From Ruminiclostridium papyrosolvens DSM 2782 (GTDB lineage Bacteria; Bacillota; Clostridia; Acetivibrionales; DSM-1351): a DNA stretch of 64,000 nucleotides. The translations under genes were made by a program, and so were the position numbers. The stretch spans positions 3,773,001 through 3,837,000 of the forward strand of contig NZ_CP119677.1 of the NCBI RefSeq assembly GCF_029318685.1, read 5' to 3'. Shown here in pieces: positions 44,065 through 53,589 of this stretch. Numbering within the stretch: position 1 is the stretch's first letter; each line of letters starts with the position of its first letter. Below the pieces are notes generated by a model. That model saw nothing but the letters and a program-made list of their open reading frames with translations. It was not told where the DNA came from and did not search any database.

Positions 44065-45801
44065 TTACACGGCTACCTTCTGCTCATCAATTAATTGCTT
44101 GTACAGACCATTATTATTTAAAAGTGTATCATGGTCTCCCCTTTCAGCAATATATCCGTCTTTTACGACAATGATTTCATCAGCATCCTTAATAGTTGAT
44201 AATCTGTGTGCTACAACAAACATTATGCCGCCTTTGTCATACACAATATCATTTATATTCTGCTGCAAAATTTCTTCTGTTGAAATATCTATGGCTGAAG
44301 TTGCTTCATCCAGAATATAAATATCAACGTCCTTTGTAAACAGTCTCGCCAATGCAAGTCTTTGTCTTTCTCCACCTGACAGGGTAATACCTCTGTCCCC
44401 GATTTCAGTGGATAAGCCAGCCTCCTGCTTTTTAATAAAATCATAAAAGCAGACTTTTTTGCATACTTCCACGATTTTTTCGTCTGCTGTGTCATATCCA
44501 AACAGAATATTATTTCTAATTGTATCTGCGAACAAAAATGTATCCTGAAAACAAATTGCTGTCTTTTTACCTATCCATTCGTCACTGTCAATTGTACTTA
44601 AATCAATACCGTTGACTTTTATAGTCCCTCCTGTTGGCTTAATGATAGACAGCAATAGCTTGATAATTGTAGATTTACCTCCACCGCTGGGGCCTACTAT
44701 CGCTATTTTCTTCTTACCTTCTATCTTAAAGCTCACATCCCTTAAGACCTCTTCTTTTGAGTTATCGTCGTATTTGAAGCTGACGTTGCAAAACTCTATG
44801 GTTTTTATCTTACCTATATTTGCACATGATTCCGGTTTCTCTGTATCATAAGTAAGTTTTTGAACCCTTGATATTTTTGCAACAATTTTTGATAAATCCG
44901 TTGCTTCATTATACACTACTTCAGCAGAGTTGAGGAAAAGGTCGCAGTATCTGTAAATTGCTACATATACGGCAATGCTCATACTGCTATTTATAACAAG
45001 ATATCCTCCATATAACAGGAAAAACACCATCAAGGTCCATTTAATTATATTTGTAGTCAGGAATTGTAAATTCTCCATGTTTTTTAATTTCTTGGCCTTA
45101 ACATAATACCTGTCGAATACTCTTATTCTTCTGTCCTTTTCCCATTTTGCGCGATTGTACGCCAGCACCTCTCTGGTAGCAGCAACCCCTTCTTCAGTAA
45201 CTTTATGTATTAGCGTCACATCTACAAAGTAGTCATCCATTGCCACTAAGAATTTCTCTGTAAATATTTTACCTATTAACAGATATAGCCCTCCCAGTAC
45301 AACGGTTATCAGCAATATGTATATACTTATTCTTCCGAGTAGGAACATGAGCACCAGCATTTGAACAACAAAACTTATACTCTGGGTTTTTTGCTTTATG
45401 CCTGAACCGATAGCCTGTATGTCTTGTGTAAGCACATCCACATATGTGGCATTTGAGGTCTCTTTTAGTTTACCTAACGGCATAGCATATACAGCTGATA
45501 AAACCATTTTGGTTAAATTGTCTACAAGTGGGATTTGTAACAGTTTGAGTCCGAAATATTCCATAATCGAAGGAAAAATACCTTTTGCAATGAGTATTCC
45601 TGCCAAACTTAAAGCTAATACTACAGTTGTATGCAGCTGATTATCCAGAACGCTGTTAATAATGGATTGCAGTACAAAAACTTCACTTAATGTAATAAAA
45701 GCAAATGCCAAAGACAAAAGAATAATAATTGCTATCTTTATTTTTATTTTTTCTATTTTAGACAGCACCCAGGACAAGTTGGAAAATACTTTATTCATCA
45801 C
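44065..45801 (-). CDS. ABC exporter half-transporter (1)
   Basis: 578 residues: six-TM domain about 1-310, then an ATPase domain with Walker A GPSGGGKST (about 370), Q-loop CFQDTFLF, signature LSGGERQR, Walker B IYILDEATSAID and H-loop VAHRLST. MsbA/LmrA-type fused half. Its start overlaps the stop of the next half-transporter gene by 11 bases, so the pair likely forms a heterodimer that exports the cluster product or a precursor. Confidence 0.88.
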   Translation of the reverse strand: MMNKVFSNLSWVLSKIEKIKIKIAIIILLSLAFAFITLSEVFVLQSIINSVLDNQLHTTVVLALSLAGILIAKGIFPSIMEYFGLKLLQIPLVDNLTKMVLSAVYAMPLGKLKETSNATYVDVLTQDIQAIGSGIKQKTQSISFVVQMLVLMFLLGRISIYILLITVVLGGLYLLIGKIFTEKFLVAMDDYFVDVTLIHKVTEEGVAATREVLAYNRAKWEKDRRIRVFDRYYVKAKKLKNMENLQFLTTNIIKWTLMVFFLLYGGYLVINSSMSIAVYVAIYRYCDLFLNSAEVVYNEATDLSKIVAKISRVQKLTYDTEKPESCANIGKIKTIEFCNVSFKYDDNSKEEVLRDVSFKIEGKKKIAIVGPSGGGKSTIIKLLLSIIKPTGGTIKVNGIDLSTIDSDEWIGKKTAICFQDTFLFADTIRNNILFGYDTADEKIVEVCKKVCFYDFIKKQEAGLSTEIGDRGITLSGGERQRLALARLFTKDVDIYILDEATSAIDISTEEILQQNINDIVYDKGGIMFVVAHRLSTIKDADEIIVVKDGYIAERGDHDTLLNNNGLYKQLIDEQKVAV

Positions 45802-47545
45802 CGCCTATTACCCCTTTTTTCACAAGATTATAAAAGCATGTACCTTCTTTAAATAAGCTGTTGAAATCACCGTCTTCAACAATCCTGCCTTCATTTAGTA
45901 CAAGTATTCTGCTGAATTGTTTTATGACTGAAAGCCTGTGTGAAACCATAAGCATTGTTTTGCCGTCAGATATGTCAAAAAGATTGTTCATAACCTTTGC
46001 TTCCGTAATGGAATCCAAATCAGATGTTATTTCATCCAACAAGTAGATTTGAGGAGCTTTAAGTATAACTCTGGCAATTGATAATCTCTGTCTTTGGCCT
46101 CCCGACAGATTTTCGCCCCTGCTTCCCAGCATAGTATCATAACCGTCTTTCATATTTTCAATAAATTCATGAGCTTCTGCCAATCTAACCGCTTTAGTAA
46201 AATCATCTTCGGCAGCATCCGGCTTTGCAAATTTCAGATTTTCCTTTATGGTTTCAGAAAAAAGAAACATCTCCTGAAATACAATACCAAAAGAATTGCG
46301 AAGGTCATTAAACCTATAGTCTTTTATTGGTACACCGTCTATGAGTATTTCGCCCTCACAGCAGTCATAGCATCTAAGCAGAAGTTTCAGAATTGTTGTT
46401 TTACCGTTGCCGCTTCCACCTACTATTACAACTTTTTCGCCTTCGGCAATATTGGTAGTAAGATTATTTAGAATACCAGCTTGATTTTCATAATTAAAGC
46501 TCACATTGTTAAAGGTAATACTCCCCTTGATTTTGTTATTAGTGGGATTTTCGCTTTCTTTAACAGTAGGCTCAATATGCATAAAGGTATAAGGCTTTTC
46601 AGCATCGGTCAGATTTTTATTCTGGTTAATCAATAAATTAGTCAGTTTGGATAATGCAGTAATCGCCATGGATACATATGCATAATACGCAACTATATTA
46701 CCTACTGAAAAGAAATTTCCGTCTGCATTATTTATTCCTAGAATAAAATATGTTCCGATTGCTACGGCTTGAAAAAAGTTAACGTAGTTCAATATCCTTT
46801 GTTCCAGCCCCAGATTTCTAAGTTTCTTGCTGTTGAGGTTACCCAGCTCAGAAATTACCCCTTTGGAAATCCAGCTGCCTGAGTTGTATCCCCGAACATC
46901 TCTTACAGATTCAATGCAGTCATATACCTTCTTATAATGCAAATTTGTAACATCTCTTATTTCCATATTTCTGGTATATATGCGCCTGCTGGATACTAAC
47001 GTCACAGCCGCTACGCAAAGACAGCAAATTAAAACCGTTGCAATAAAGTAAATATTTTTGCTTAGAATAATCATTATCATAGGAAGTGTGAAGGCACACA
47101 ATAACCGCATTGTATTTGGAATAAAGTCATAGTATAAAAAGTAGACGGACAATACATTCTGATATGTCTTGGCCAAAAAATCTCCTCTTGGCGTTTTTTC
47201 AAAATAGTCATAGCCCAAATCTCTTGCCTTGTCTATAACTGCATATTGTATTACCTTTGTTCCCTTCTCGCAAAAAACCATACCGCATAATCCGTGTAAA
47301 AGACGGACAATAATAATCACAGCCACAATCAAAACAGTGTATGCCACAAGTCTTGTAACAATGGAAAAATCCTTACTTATGGCAACAACGTCAATAAATT
47401 TTTGAATCTGCTTTGGCAACAGTATAAAACAGGTTTCCTGAATTGCTACAAGTACAAAATACGAAATTACATAGAAAGTGTACTTTTTTAAAAACGTAAA
47501 GCACCATAAGTACAACTTAAAATGATTGACCTTTTCTTCTTTCAT
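45791..47545 (-). CDS. ABC exporter half-transporter (2)
   Basis: 584 residues, TM domain then ATPase: Walker A GGSGNGKTT (about 388), Q-loop VFQEMFLFSE, signature LSGGQRQR, Walker B IYLLDEITSDLD and H-loop VSHRLSV. In the Walker B follow-on, Glu after Asp is retained, so both ATP sites of the pair could be active. Downstream of the PP-loop enzyme gene in the cluster and coupled to the other half. A product exporter and probable self-protection factor (inference). Confidence 0.87.
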   Translation of the reverse strand: MKEEKVNHFKLYLWCFTFLKKYTFYVISYFVLVAIQETCFILLPKQIQKFIDVVAISKDFSIVTRLVAYTVLIVAVIIIVRLLHGLCGMVFCEKGTKVIQYAVIDKARDLGYDYFEKTPRGDFLAKTYQNVLSVYFLYYDFIPNTMRLLCAFTLPMIMIILSKNIYFIATVLICCLCVAAVTLVSSRRIYTRNMEIRDVTNLHYKKVYDCIESVRDVRGYNSGSWISKGVISELGNLNSKKLRNLGLEQRILNYVNFFQAVAIGTYFILGINNADGNFFSVGNIVAYYAYVSMAITALSKLTNLLINQNKNLTDAEKPYTFMHIEPTVKESENPTNNKIKGSITFNNVSFNYENQAGILNNLTTNIAEGEKVVIVGGSGNGKTTILKLLLRCYDCCEGEILIDGVPIKDYRFNDLRNSFGIVFQEMFLFSETIKENLKFAKPDAAEDDFTKAVRLAEAHEFIENMKDGYDTMLGSRGENLSGGQRQRLSIARVILKAPQIYLLDEITSDLDSITEAKVMNNLFDISDGKTMLMVSHRLSVIKQFSRILVLNEGRIVEDGDFNSLFKEGTCFYNLVKKGVIGGDE

Positions 47546-47621
47546 AAATTTCTCCTAAATTTTACGTTATTTCCATTATTATCAAAATTATACCAATAAA
47601 CCCAGTCAAGTTCAATTAATA

Positions 47622-48542
47622 TTACAGTAATTGCCCATTTAGTCCAAGTTTTTCAACAATACATTTCATTTCACAGTTCAGCTCCTTTGAAATCATATCT
47701 TTAAAATAACTTGTGGCATGTTCAAATTCTTCTTTAGTTAAGCTTCCGTTTTCATAATCCAATTTAAACTCATTTAATTCATGGAACTTAAATCCCAGTT
47801 TTTCTTTAAATATTCCAAAAAGACTTGTCAGTTTGCAGCCTGAAGTGGTATATTCTGCATTTGATACACCGGGTGTGGGGTTTTCCCATTGATACTCTTC
47901 CTGAAGCTCCTTTTTTATTTGAGAAATGTTGTAACCAAAATACAAGAAGGGATGGATTACAGAGACACTTTCGGGGCAAATGAACATCTTGTCAACAATA
48001 TCTTTTACAACACAATCTGTTTTGTACCGTTGTGTGGTTTTTATAGTTTCATAGGCATTGTCAAATCTTGCTTTCAGCATCTCCTCTGCTATATTTATCA
48101 TGCGTTCGGACATTTGTGCCTTTGTACCAAAGATTTGTGCTGCGGTTGTACCGCTTGCCACAAAAGGAATACCCATATTGTCTGCAAAATGCATTCCTAA
48201 CGAGGTAAAATAACGGTTGCATAAATAACACAAAGGATTATCATCTAAATCTATTATAGCGGGATCTATTAACAAAAAATTATAGAATTTTAGTATATCC
48301 CTTACCTTTGGCTTGTAGATAAAAAGGTCAAGATTCAGTTGATCCGCAACTTTTTTTGCCTGAGCATCATCCTCAAAACTGTTATCTACAGTAAACAGAC
48401 AAACTCTTTGACCTTTTACCTGTTTAATGAGATGGGCCAAATATGTACTATCCTTTCCTCCGCTGAACAGTACGAGACAATCATATTTTGATGTCCCGTT
48501 TTTTTCTGATAATTTATTATAAAAAACATTTTCAAGTGACAT
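47622..48542 (-). CDS. PP-loop (alpha-ANH family) ATP-dependent enzyme
   Basis: 306 residues from ATG 48542 (seven bases after AAGGAGG). The PP-loop SGGKDST (about 27) followed by LFTVDNSFEDDAQAKKVADQ and FVASGTTAAQIFG marks the adenine-nucleotide alpha-hydrolase superfamily that adenylates carbonyls for N or S attack (PAPS-reductase-, WbpG-, QueC-like). Cys residues (CYLCNRYF; GCKLTS; CEMKC) could bind zinc or carry sulfur. In the closthioamide pathway an alpha-ANH protein is the thioamide synthetase, so sulfur insertion is one possibility; amidation is another. Confidence 0.7.
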   Translation of the reverse strand: MSLENVFYNKLSEKNGTSKYDCLVLFSGGKDSTYLAHLIKQVKGQRVCLFTVDNSFEDDAQAKKVADQLNLDLFIYKPKVRDILKFYNFLLIDPAIIDLDDNPLCYLCNRYFTSLGMHFADNMGIPFVASGTTAAQIFGTKAQMSERMINIAEEMLKARFDNAYETIKTTQRYKTDCVVKDIVDKMFICPESVSVIHPFLYFGYNISQIKKELQEEYQWENPTPGVSNAEYTTSGCKLTSLFGIFKEKLGFKFHELNEFKLDYENGSLTKEEFEHATSYFKDMISKELNCEMKCIVEKLGLNGQLL

Positions 48543-48562
48543 AGCCACCCCTCCTTATATAA

Positions 48563-50431
48563 TTAGTTTTTTATCATGCTTTCCACGTAGTCAATCAGCT
48601 CCTTGATTATAGAAAATCTACCGTTATTCAACTCCTCTTCCCCAAATTCAAAGTTAAACTCCCCTTCTATTAATACAACTATTTTGATATAAGTAATTGA
48701 ATTGATGCCAACCTCCGTTAGCTGACTGTTTGTATCAATTTGTTCTATGTCAGCAATTCCATCCACAGTGATTCTTATCATTTCTTTTATTTTTAACTCT
48801 ATATCTTCATATTTTGGAGCTTGGGTATTTGGTTGGATTTTTTGATTTGGTTGCTTTGAAATCAGCTCAGGAGGAGGCAAAGCCTTTCTGTCTATTTTCC
48901 CGTTGAGAGTTTGAGGTATGTTGTCTATCCTAATAAAATAGGCCGGCAGCATATAATCGGGCAAAGACCTTACCATCTGTTCACGTAAATCAGATACCGA
49001 AATTTCCTCGTCAGAAACATAATACGCACACAAATACTTAACACTTTCTTTTCCATCTATTACTGCAACAACCGCCTGCTTAACAGGGGCAAATTTTAAA
49101 ATACAGCTCTCTATTTCCTCAAGCTCAATTCTGTAGCCTCTGATTTTTACCTGATTATCAATTCTCCCCAGACACTCAATATTGCCGTTCTCCAGCCATC
49201 TGGCAAGGTCGCCTGTTTTGTATATTTTTTCATTAAAAGCTGTCGAGTCCTTTATGAATTTCTGAGCTGTTAATTCAGCTCTGTTAAGATATCCTCTTGA
49301 AAGCCCGTCTCCTCCGATACAAAGTTCTCCCTCAGCACCGTCTGTAACAGGTTTATTGTCTTCGTTAACTATGTATATTTGCGTATTTCGTATTGGCAGC
49401 CCTATGTCAATACTGTCTCTCTCGGTTAAATCAGCTACTGTTGACCAGACTGTAGTTTCCGTAGGGCCGTACATATTATATATTCTGGCACTTGTATAGC
49501 TTTTTACTTTCTCCAACAGCACTTCCGAAAGTGGCTCTCCTCCAATCATAATAATCTTAAGATTCTGCAGGCACTCCAGATTTTTATTATGGTTAATCAG
49601 CATTTGCAGTCTGGAGGGAGTAATTTGCAGAATATCTACACTGCATTTCATAATGAGGTTACACAGGGACTTGGGATTTTTCTGGTCGTTCTCATCGGCA
49701 ATGGCTATTCTGCGTCCAAGTGCCAAAGGAATTAATGTCTCCAATATAAATATGTCAAAAGAAATAGTAGTTAGTGCCAATATCACGCTATGTTCACTCA
49801 AGGGAATTATGTCCGATATACCATATAACAAATTAACTACAGACTTATGCTCAATCATTACACCTTTAGGCTTACCCGTGGAGCCGGAGGTATAAATCAC
49901 ATAAGCAAGATCAGAAGCCTTTGCAACTTTATTCAAATTTGAATTATCATGGTCGTATATATCCGGTTCATTAACGCAAATTACTTTATCCTTAAATGGA
50001 AGAAATCTATGTTCCATTTCAGCATCAGATATTATAATTTTTGCATTACTGTCTTCAACCATATAAACTATCCGTTCTTCCGGGAAATCAGGGTCAACAG
50101 GCAGAAACGCTGCTCCTGACTTTAATACCCCTAAAAGTGCCACAAACATCTGCAGTGACCTTTTAACCATAATACACACTATATCGTTTGGCTGAACTCC
50201 CATTTTTCTGATTTTCCAAGCCAGTTGATTCGACCTACTATTCAGTTCCCGATAGGTGAGATAACTGCCTTTGAATTCCACGGCTATGGCATTTGGAGTC
50301 TTTTCTGCCTGTTCTTCTATTAATTCATAAATTAACCTGTATTCGCTATTTTTAATTTTATGCCACGGCTGTATCTGTTGAAGCAGCTTTTTGAATCCGG
50401 TAACCAGTGAATGTGAATTATTCCTTCCCAT
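48563..50431 (-). CDS. NRPS adenylation-carrier didomain protein (A-T 1)
   Basis: About 622 residues. A domain about 30-510 with LTYRELN, YVIYTSGSTGKPKG, NMYGPTETTVW, GELCIGG, YKTGDLA, GRIDNQVKIRGYRIE and NGKIDRK; carrier domain about 540-620 with the phosphopantetheine Ser in VGINSITYIK. No condensation or thioesterase domain. Reading the pocket gives roughly DILQMGMVWK, near the glycine code known to me (DILQLGLIWK), so glycine is a tentative substrate. ATG 50431 is 10 bases after AAGGGAG; upstream in-frame starts exist. Follows a BtrH-like gene. Confidence 0.85.
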   Translation of the reverse strand: MGRNNSHSLVTGFKKLLQQIQPWHKIKNSEYRLIYELIEEQAEKTPNAIAVEFKGSYLTYRELNSRSNQLAWKIRKMGVQPNDIVCIMVKRSLQMFVALLGVLKSGAAFLPVDPDFPEERIVYMVEDSNAKIIISDAEMEHRFLPFKDKVICVNEPDIYDHDNSNLNKVAKASDLAYVIYTSGSTGKPKGVMIEHKSVVNLLYGISDIIPLSEHSVILALTTISFDIFILETLIPLALGRRIAIADENDQKNPKSLCNLIMKCSVDILQITPSRLQMLINHNKNLECLQNLKIIMIGGEPLSEVLLEKVKSYTSARIYNMYGPTETTVWSTVADLTERDSIDIGLPIRNTQIYIVNEDNKPVTDGAEGELCIGGDGLSRGYLNRAELTAQKFIKDSTAFNEKIYKTGDLARWLENGNIECLGRIDNQVKIRGYRIELEEIESCILKFAPVKQAVVAVIDGKESVKYLCAYYVSDEEISVSDLREQMVRSLPDYMLPAYFIRIDNIPQTLNGKIDRKALPPPELISKQPNQKIQPNTQAPKYEDIELKIKEMIRITVDGIADIEQIDTNSQLTEVGINSITYIKIVVLIEGEFNFEFGEEELNNGRFSIIKELIDYVESMIKN

Positions 50432-50456
50432 AATTGGCATACTCCCTTTCAAAGTT

Positions 50457-51476
50457 TTATAAAGCTTCCTTCAGGGAAACAATACTTTCTATAAAATTTT
50501 CAAATTCTTGTATAAGCTGAGATACTCTGTTAATCGTCTTTTCATACATTTGTGCTGAATTTGTATAGGAGGTTTTTAGTATTAACGGAGATAAAACAAG
50601 GAGATGATTTTTAATGTTTTCGAGACAATTAATAGTGTCCTTCAGAACAGGTAATTTCAATTCATCATAGCTTAACTGAAAATAAAGCTGTGAAAAATCC
50701 AAGCCATTTTTTATGATGTAAAATTTATTGAACAAGCCTTTCAGAAATGCATTTTTTTTATTATTATCAAGCCCTGAATTTTCTTTAATTATATTCAGTA
50801 CATGTTTCAGTCCCGAAACTCCTCTTTTAGGAGCATTGTTTTTTTGCAATGTCAATTCAATTGTTTCGTAAAGTAAAGAATCAATATCTGCATTCCAATC
50901 TCCACTTTGTATTTCAATAAATTTACAGTTTGTCGGATAACCTGCAAATAAGCCTTCCCCCGAGGGATTGTTTGACTTTCTGGCAAGAGTAAATTCGTCG
51001 TAAGTTATTTGTCCTTTAAAAAACCAAGGAGAAAACCAATCAACAATATCTATCCTGTCTGAATTTTCATCATAGCCACAGAATATATTTGCATGTAAAT
51101 TATGTGACTTCTGATAATTAATAGAGTAATTCAGATAAAAGGTGTCAACAGCAGTAATAATTGGTGTTCCAGAGTGAACTCTCCTTTTATTGTCTTCGTA
51201 CAGACTCTCAAAATCTTTAAAATCATTTATGTTGTAACAGTTAACCTTATGACAATGGCTTGGTAAAACTGTAGCATTATCACTTAACCCCAGCTTAAAG
51301 TCAGGAAAATCTGAATCTGCATCATTTATAACAATATTAAGAGCACTATTGATAAAAAAAATGGCTTTATCCACTCCATAATACTCTAAAACCTGTCTTA
51401 CTGCATTATGAAAGCATAGAACATCAAATGCCCTATTATAGCTATGTTCAAAGTTATAAAAATCATTAATCAGCAC
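50457..51476 (-). CDS. BtrH-like papain-fold acyltransferase (2)
   Basis: 339 residues, GTG start after GGAGGGG. Cys in DVLCFHNAVRQVLEYYG (about 21), His in SHNLHANIFCGYD (about 131) and Asp in IDIVDWFSPWFF give a papain-like triad in BtrH N-terminal-domain order. The C-terminal ~150 residues are helical with a KNNKAF-like basic patch. It precedes the A-T 1 gene by 25 bases. It probably forms an amide between carrier-bound groups or onto an amine acceptor. More divergent than the other two copies. Confidence 0.65.
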   Translation of the reverse strand: MLINDFYNFEHSYNRAFDVLCFHNAVRQVLEYYGVDKAIFFINSALNIVINDADSDFPDFKLGLSDNATVLPSHCHKVNCYNINDFKDFESLYEDNKRRVHSGTPIITAVDTFYLNYSINYQKSHNLHANIFCGYDENSDRIDIVDWFSPWFFKGQITYDEFTLARKSNNPSGEGLFAGYPTNCKFIEIQSGDWNADIDSLLYETIELTLQKNNAPKRGVSGLKHVLNIIKENSGLDNNKKNAFLKGLFNKFYIIKNGLDFSQLYFQLSYDELKLPVLKDTINCLENIKNHLLVLSPLILKTSYTNSAQMYEKTINRVSQLIQEFENFIESIVSLKEAL

Positions 51477-51487
51477 CTTAACCCCTC

Positions 51488-52537
51488 CTACTTTTTGTAA
51501 TTTATCGCATTAGTCGGGCATAATTCCATACAACATGTGCATAGAGCACACTTATCCCGGTCAAACTCCGGTATTGTTTTCAGAGTAATTGCATGGAAGG
51601 GACAGGCGTCAACGCATGCACCGCATCTTATACATAAGCTGTCATCAACTTTGTAGGTTCGTTTCAGCATATCCATATACTTTTTTCTGTACTTACCAAT
51701 ATAAACAGGTACCCTGTTAAAATTTTCTTCTTTGTCCTGAAATCCACAGTCTATCATTTTCAAGTCGTCTATTTGGGATTTTGTCAGTTCTCTCTTAAAA
51801 GCAGTTTGAAGTACCTGAAGATTTTCCGTTTCATACCCTACCAGCTTGGACATATAATAGTCTGCAAAGACACCATCGGTACTAAGCACCAGATATCCCA
51901 GATGTCTGGGTTCTCCCAGAGAAGGCCCCATCCCCTCCATACATACTATTGAATCCATTATAATCAAATCAGGAATACGTATAGAGTAGATAGAGCAAAT
52001 AATATTGGCAAAATCACCGGCATCAATGAACTTGTGCAGTTCCTTTCTTTGCTTTCTGGATATACAGCCATACATGTTTTTTATTGCTCCTGTAAAATCA
52101 GTAAGCATATGATTCTTATATTTGGGTACGGAAATGACTATATCGCAGGATTCTATCAGTGACGAATACATATATTCTATTCCTTCAACAAGAACAGACT
52201 CGTAGCCGTAGTCTCGCAGATTGTAAAATTTCAGGTTGTAATCCTTTATTAATTCCTTTATACCTGTAACTTCCAACACGTTTTCTTCAGATATATCTTC
52301 GCAAAGGACTATTTCACAGTCCAAAGGCAGTAGTGCTTCAACCACCGAACGTACCACCTCAGGGTGAGTCGTTGCAGCTTTTTGAGGCTCAAAGGGGCCC
52401 ACAAGGTTGAGTTTTACAGCTACCCTGTCTGCTGCTTTCATATTACAATTTTTACTTATGTATTCTGAAATATCCTTTGTCAAAAAAGATAAGTCTTGGT
52501 AATGTAAATCTTTTATTATCTTGAGATTATTGTGCAT
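51488..52537 (-). CDS. DUF362 protein with C-terminal 2[4Fe-4S] ferredoxin domain
   Basis: 349 residues from ATG 52537, six bases after GGAG (an in-frame GTG lies upstream). The DUF362 part (about 1-285) includes ADRVAVKLNLVGPF, KYKNHMLTDFTGAIKNMYG and GMGPSLGEPRHLG; the end has CIRCGACVDACPF and CALCTCCMELCPTNAI, eight Cys for two [4Fe-4S] clusters. DUF362-ferredoxin proteins act as anaerobic electron carriers. In this cluster it may feed electrons to the radical SAM enzymes or catalyse a reduction (inference). Confidence 0.82.
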   Translation of the reverse strand: MHNNLKIIKDLHYQDLSFLTKDISEYISKNCNMKAADRVAVKLNLVGPFEPQKAATTHPEVVRSVVEALLPLDCEIVLCEDISEENVLEVTGIKELIKDYNLKFYNLRDYGYESVLVEGIEYMYSSLIESCDIVISVPKYKNHMLTDFTGAIKNMYGCISRKQRKELHKFIDAGDFANIICSIYSIRIPDLIIMDSIVCMEGMGPSLGEPRHLGYLVLSTDGVFADYYMSKLVGYETENLQVLQTAFKRELTKSQIDDLKMIDCGFQDKEENFNRVPVYIGKYRKKYMDMLKRTYKVDDSLCIRCGACVDACPFHAITLKTIPEFDRDKCALCTCCMELCPTNAINYKK

Positions 52538-52551
52538 TTTTATCTCCACCC

Positions 52552-53310
52552 TTACAATCCTACCGTGTCTTTGGTAAGATCATGAACAAGCCATAAGTTT
52601 TCCTGTGAATATTCAACTGTACCTTTTTCAATATCAACTTTTATGGGCTGCAGTGCACCGGGAACAATATATTCGCCTGAGTATGGAAATTTCAACCCGG
52701 TCCAGTCCTCCCATTCACTAATGGTTCCTGATATGTAGATTCCGTTGCACTTCTTTACTATGGTTGCGCCAAGCTTAACATGGACTCTTATCCAAGGGTC
52801 AAAGGGCAACCCTTCCTCATTTGTCCAATTGAAGTATTTCTCACTATCCATTAGAGGATACTTAAATTTTGCAGAAGGTCGGATTGGAATGAACAACCTT
52901 GTATAACCCTTTTCTTTCCCGAGACGAATCAGTTCCTTAACACATATATAGCTCAATTTTTTGCCTTTATAATCAGGATTAATGGTTATCTGCAAAGCCA
53001 TAAAAGCATTTGGCTTTTTGTTCTTATAAAAATCACTGGCTATTTTTTTTAGTCCCCAATATATTCCACCTTCATCCAACTCCGCATTATCACCGTCAAA
53101 GTTAAACGCTCCTGAATTTACTATGGCTATCACTTTATCTTCTGATGTAAGTAAAATCTGATAATCAGAAAATTCCTCTTCAACGAATTTCCAATACGTT
53201 CTCATTACTCTTTCAGCACCCATAAATTTAGGAAAAGCACCGGCATACAATTTTTGCATCTGCTCCGCTAAATCAGGACGGCTTTTTACAGTTGAAATTT
53301 CAAACCTCAT
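52552..53310 (-). CDS. GNAT-like N-acyltransferase
   Basis: 252 residues. Middle part ALQITINPDYKGKKLSYICVKELIRLGKEKGYTRLFIPIRP resembles the GNAT motif A/B (acetyl-CoA or acyl-carrier loop KGKKLS in place of RGKGIG), with a longer C-terminal half (WIRVHVKLGATIVKKCNGIY). The family is only weakly recognisable. With carrier proteins on both sides it may acylate an amine from an acyl carrier. ATG 53310 after GAGGTG; 14 bases before the DUF362 gene. Confidence 0.55.
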   Translation of the reverse strand: MRFEISTVKSRPDLAEQMQKLYAGAFPKFMGAERVMRTYWKFVEEEFSDYQILLTSEDKVIAIVNSGAFNFDGDNAELDEGGIYWGLKKIASDFYKNKKPNAFMALQITINPDYKGKKLSYICVKELIRLGKEKGYTRLFIPIRPSAKFKYPLMDSEKYFNWTNEEGLPFDPWIRVHVKLGATIVKKCNGIYISGTISEWEDWTGLKFPYSGEYIVPGALQPIKVDIEKGTVEYSQENLWLVHDLTKDTVGL

Positions 53311-53320
53311 ATGGACACCT

Positions 53321-53572
53321 CTATCTGTTTAATAGTTCTTCTATATATGAAATAATAGTTCTAATGCTCTCAAACTTTTTAATATCTAAGTAGCCTGTCT
53401 CAAACTCAATTCCAAACTCAGTCTCTATCTCCACCAAAAGTTTGATAAAAGTCATAGAAGTTATGCCGACATTTGCAAGAAAATCATCAAATTTACTTTC
53501 GTCGTTGATATTTAACTCAAGCCTCTCATTAAGTATTATCATTACCTTGTTTTTTACCTCATTAGAAGTCAT
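53321..53572 (-). CDS. Acyl/peptidyl carrier protein (stand-alone)
   Basis: 83 residues, four-helix carrier protein. The phosphopantetheine Ser lies in VGITSMTFIKLLVEIE (about 37) and matches the GINSITYIK site of A-T 1, so the two carriers are close relatives. Acidic, no other domain. Start ATG 53572 behind GGAGGG. It lies between a BtrH-like gene and the GNAT-like gene, like BtrI in butirosin, and would hold a growing acyl chain. Confidence 0.82.
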   Translation of the reverse strand: MTSNEVKNKVMIILNERLELNINDESKFDDFLANVGITSMTFIKLLVEIETEFGIEFETGYLDIKKFESIRTIISYIEELLNR

Positions 53573-53589
53573 TACAATCCCTCCTTTAT

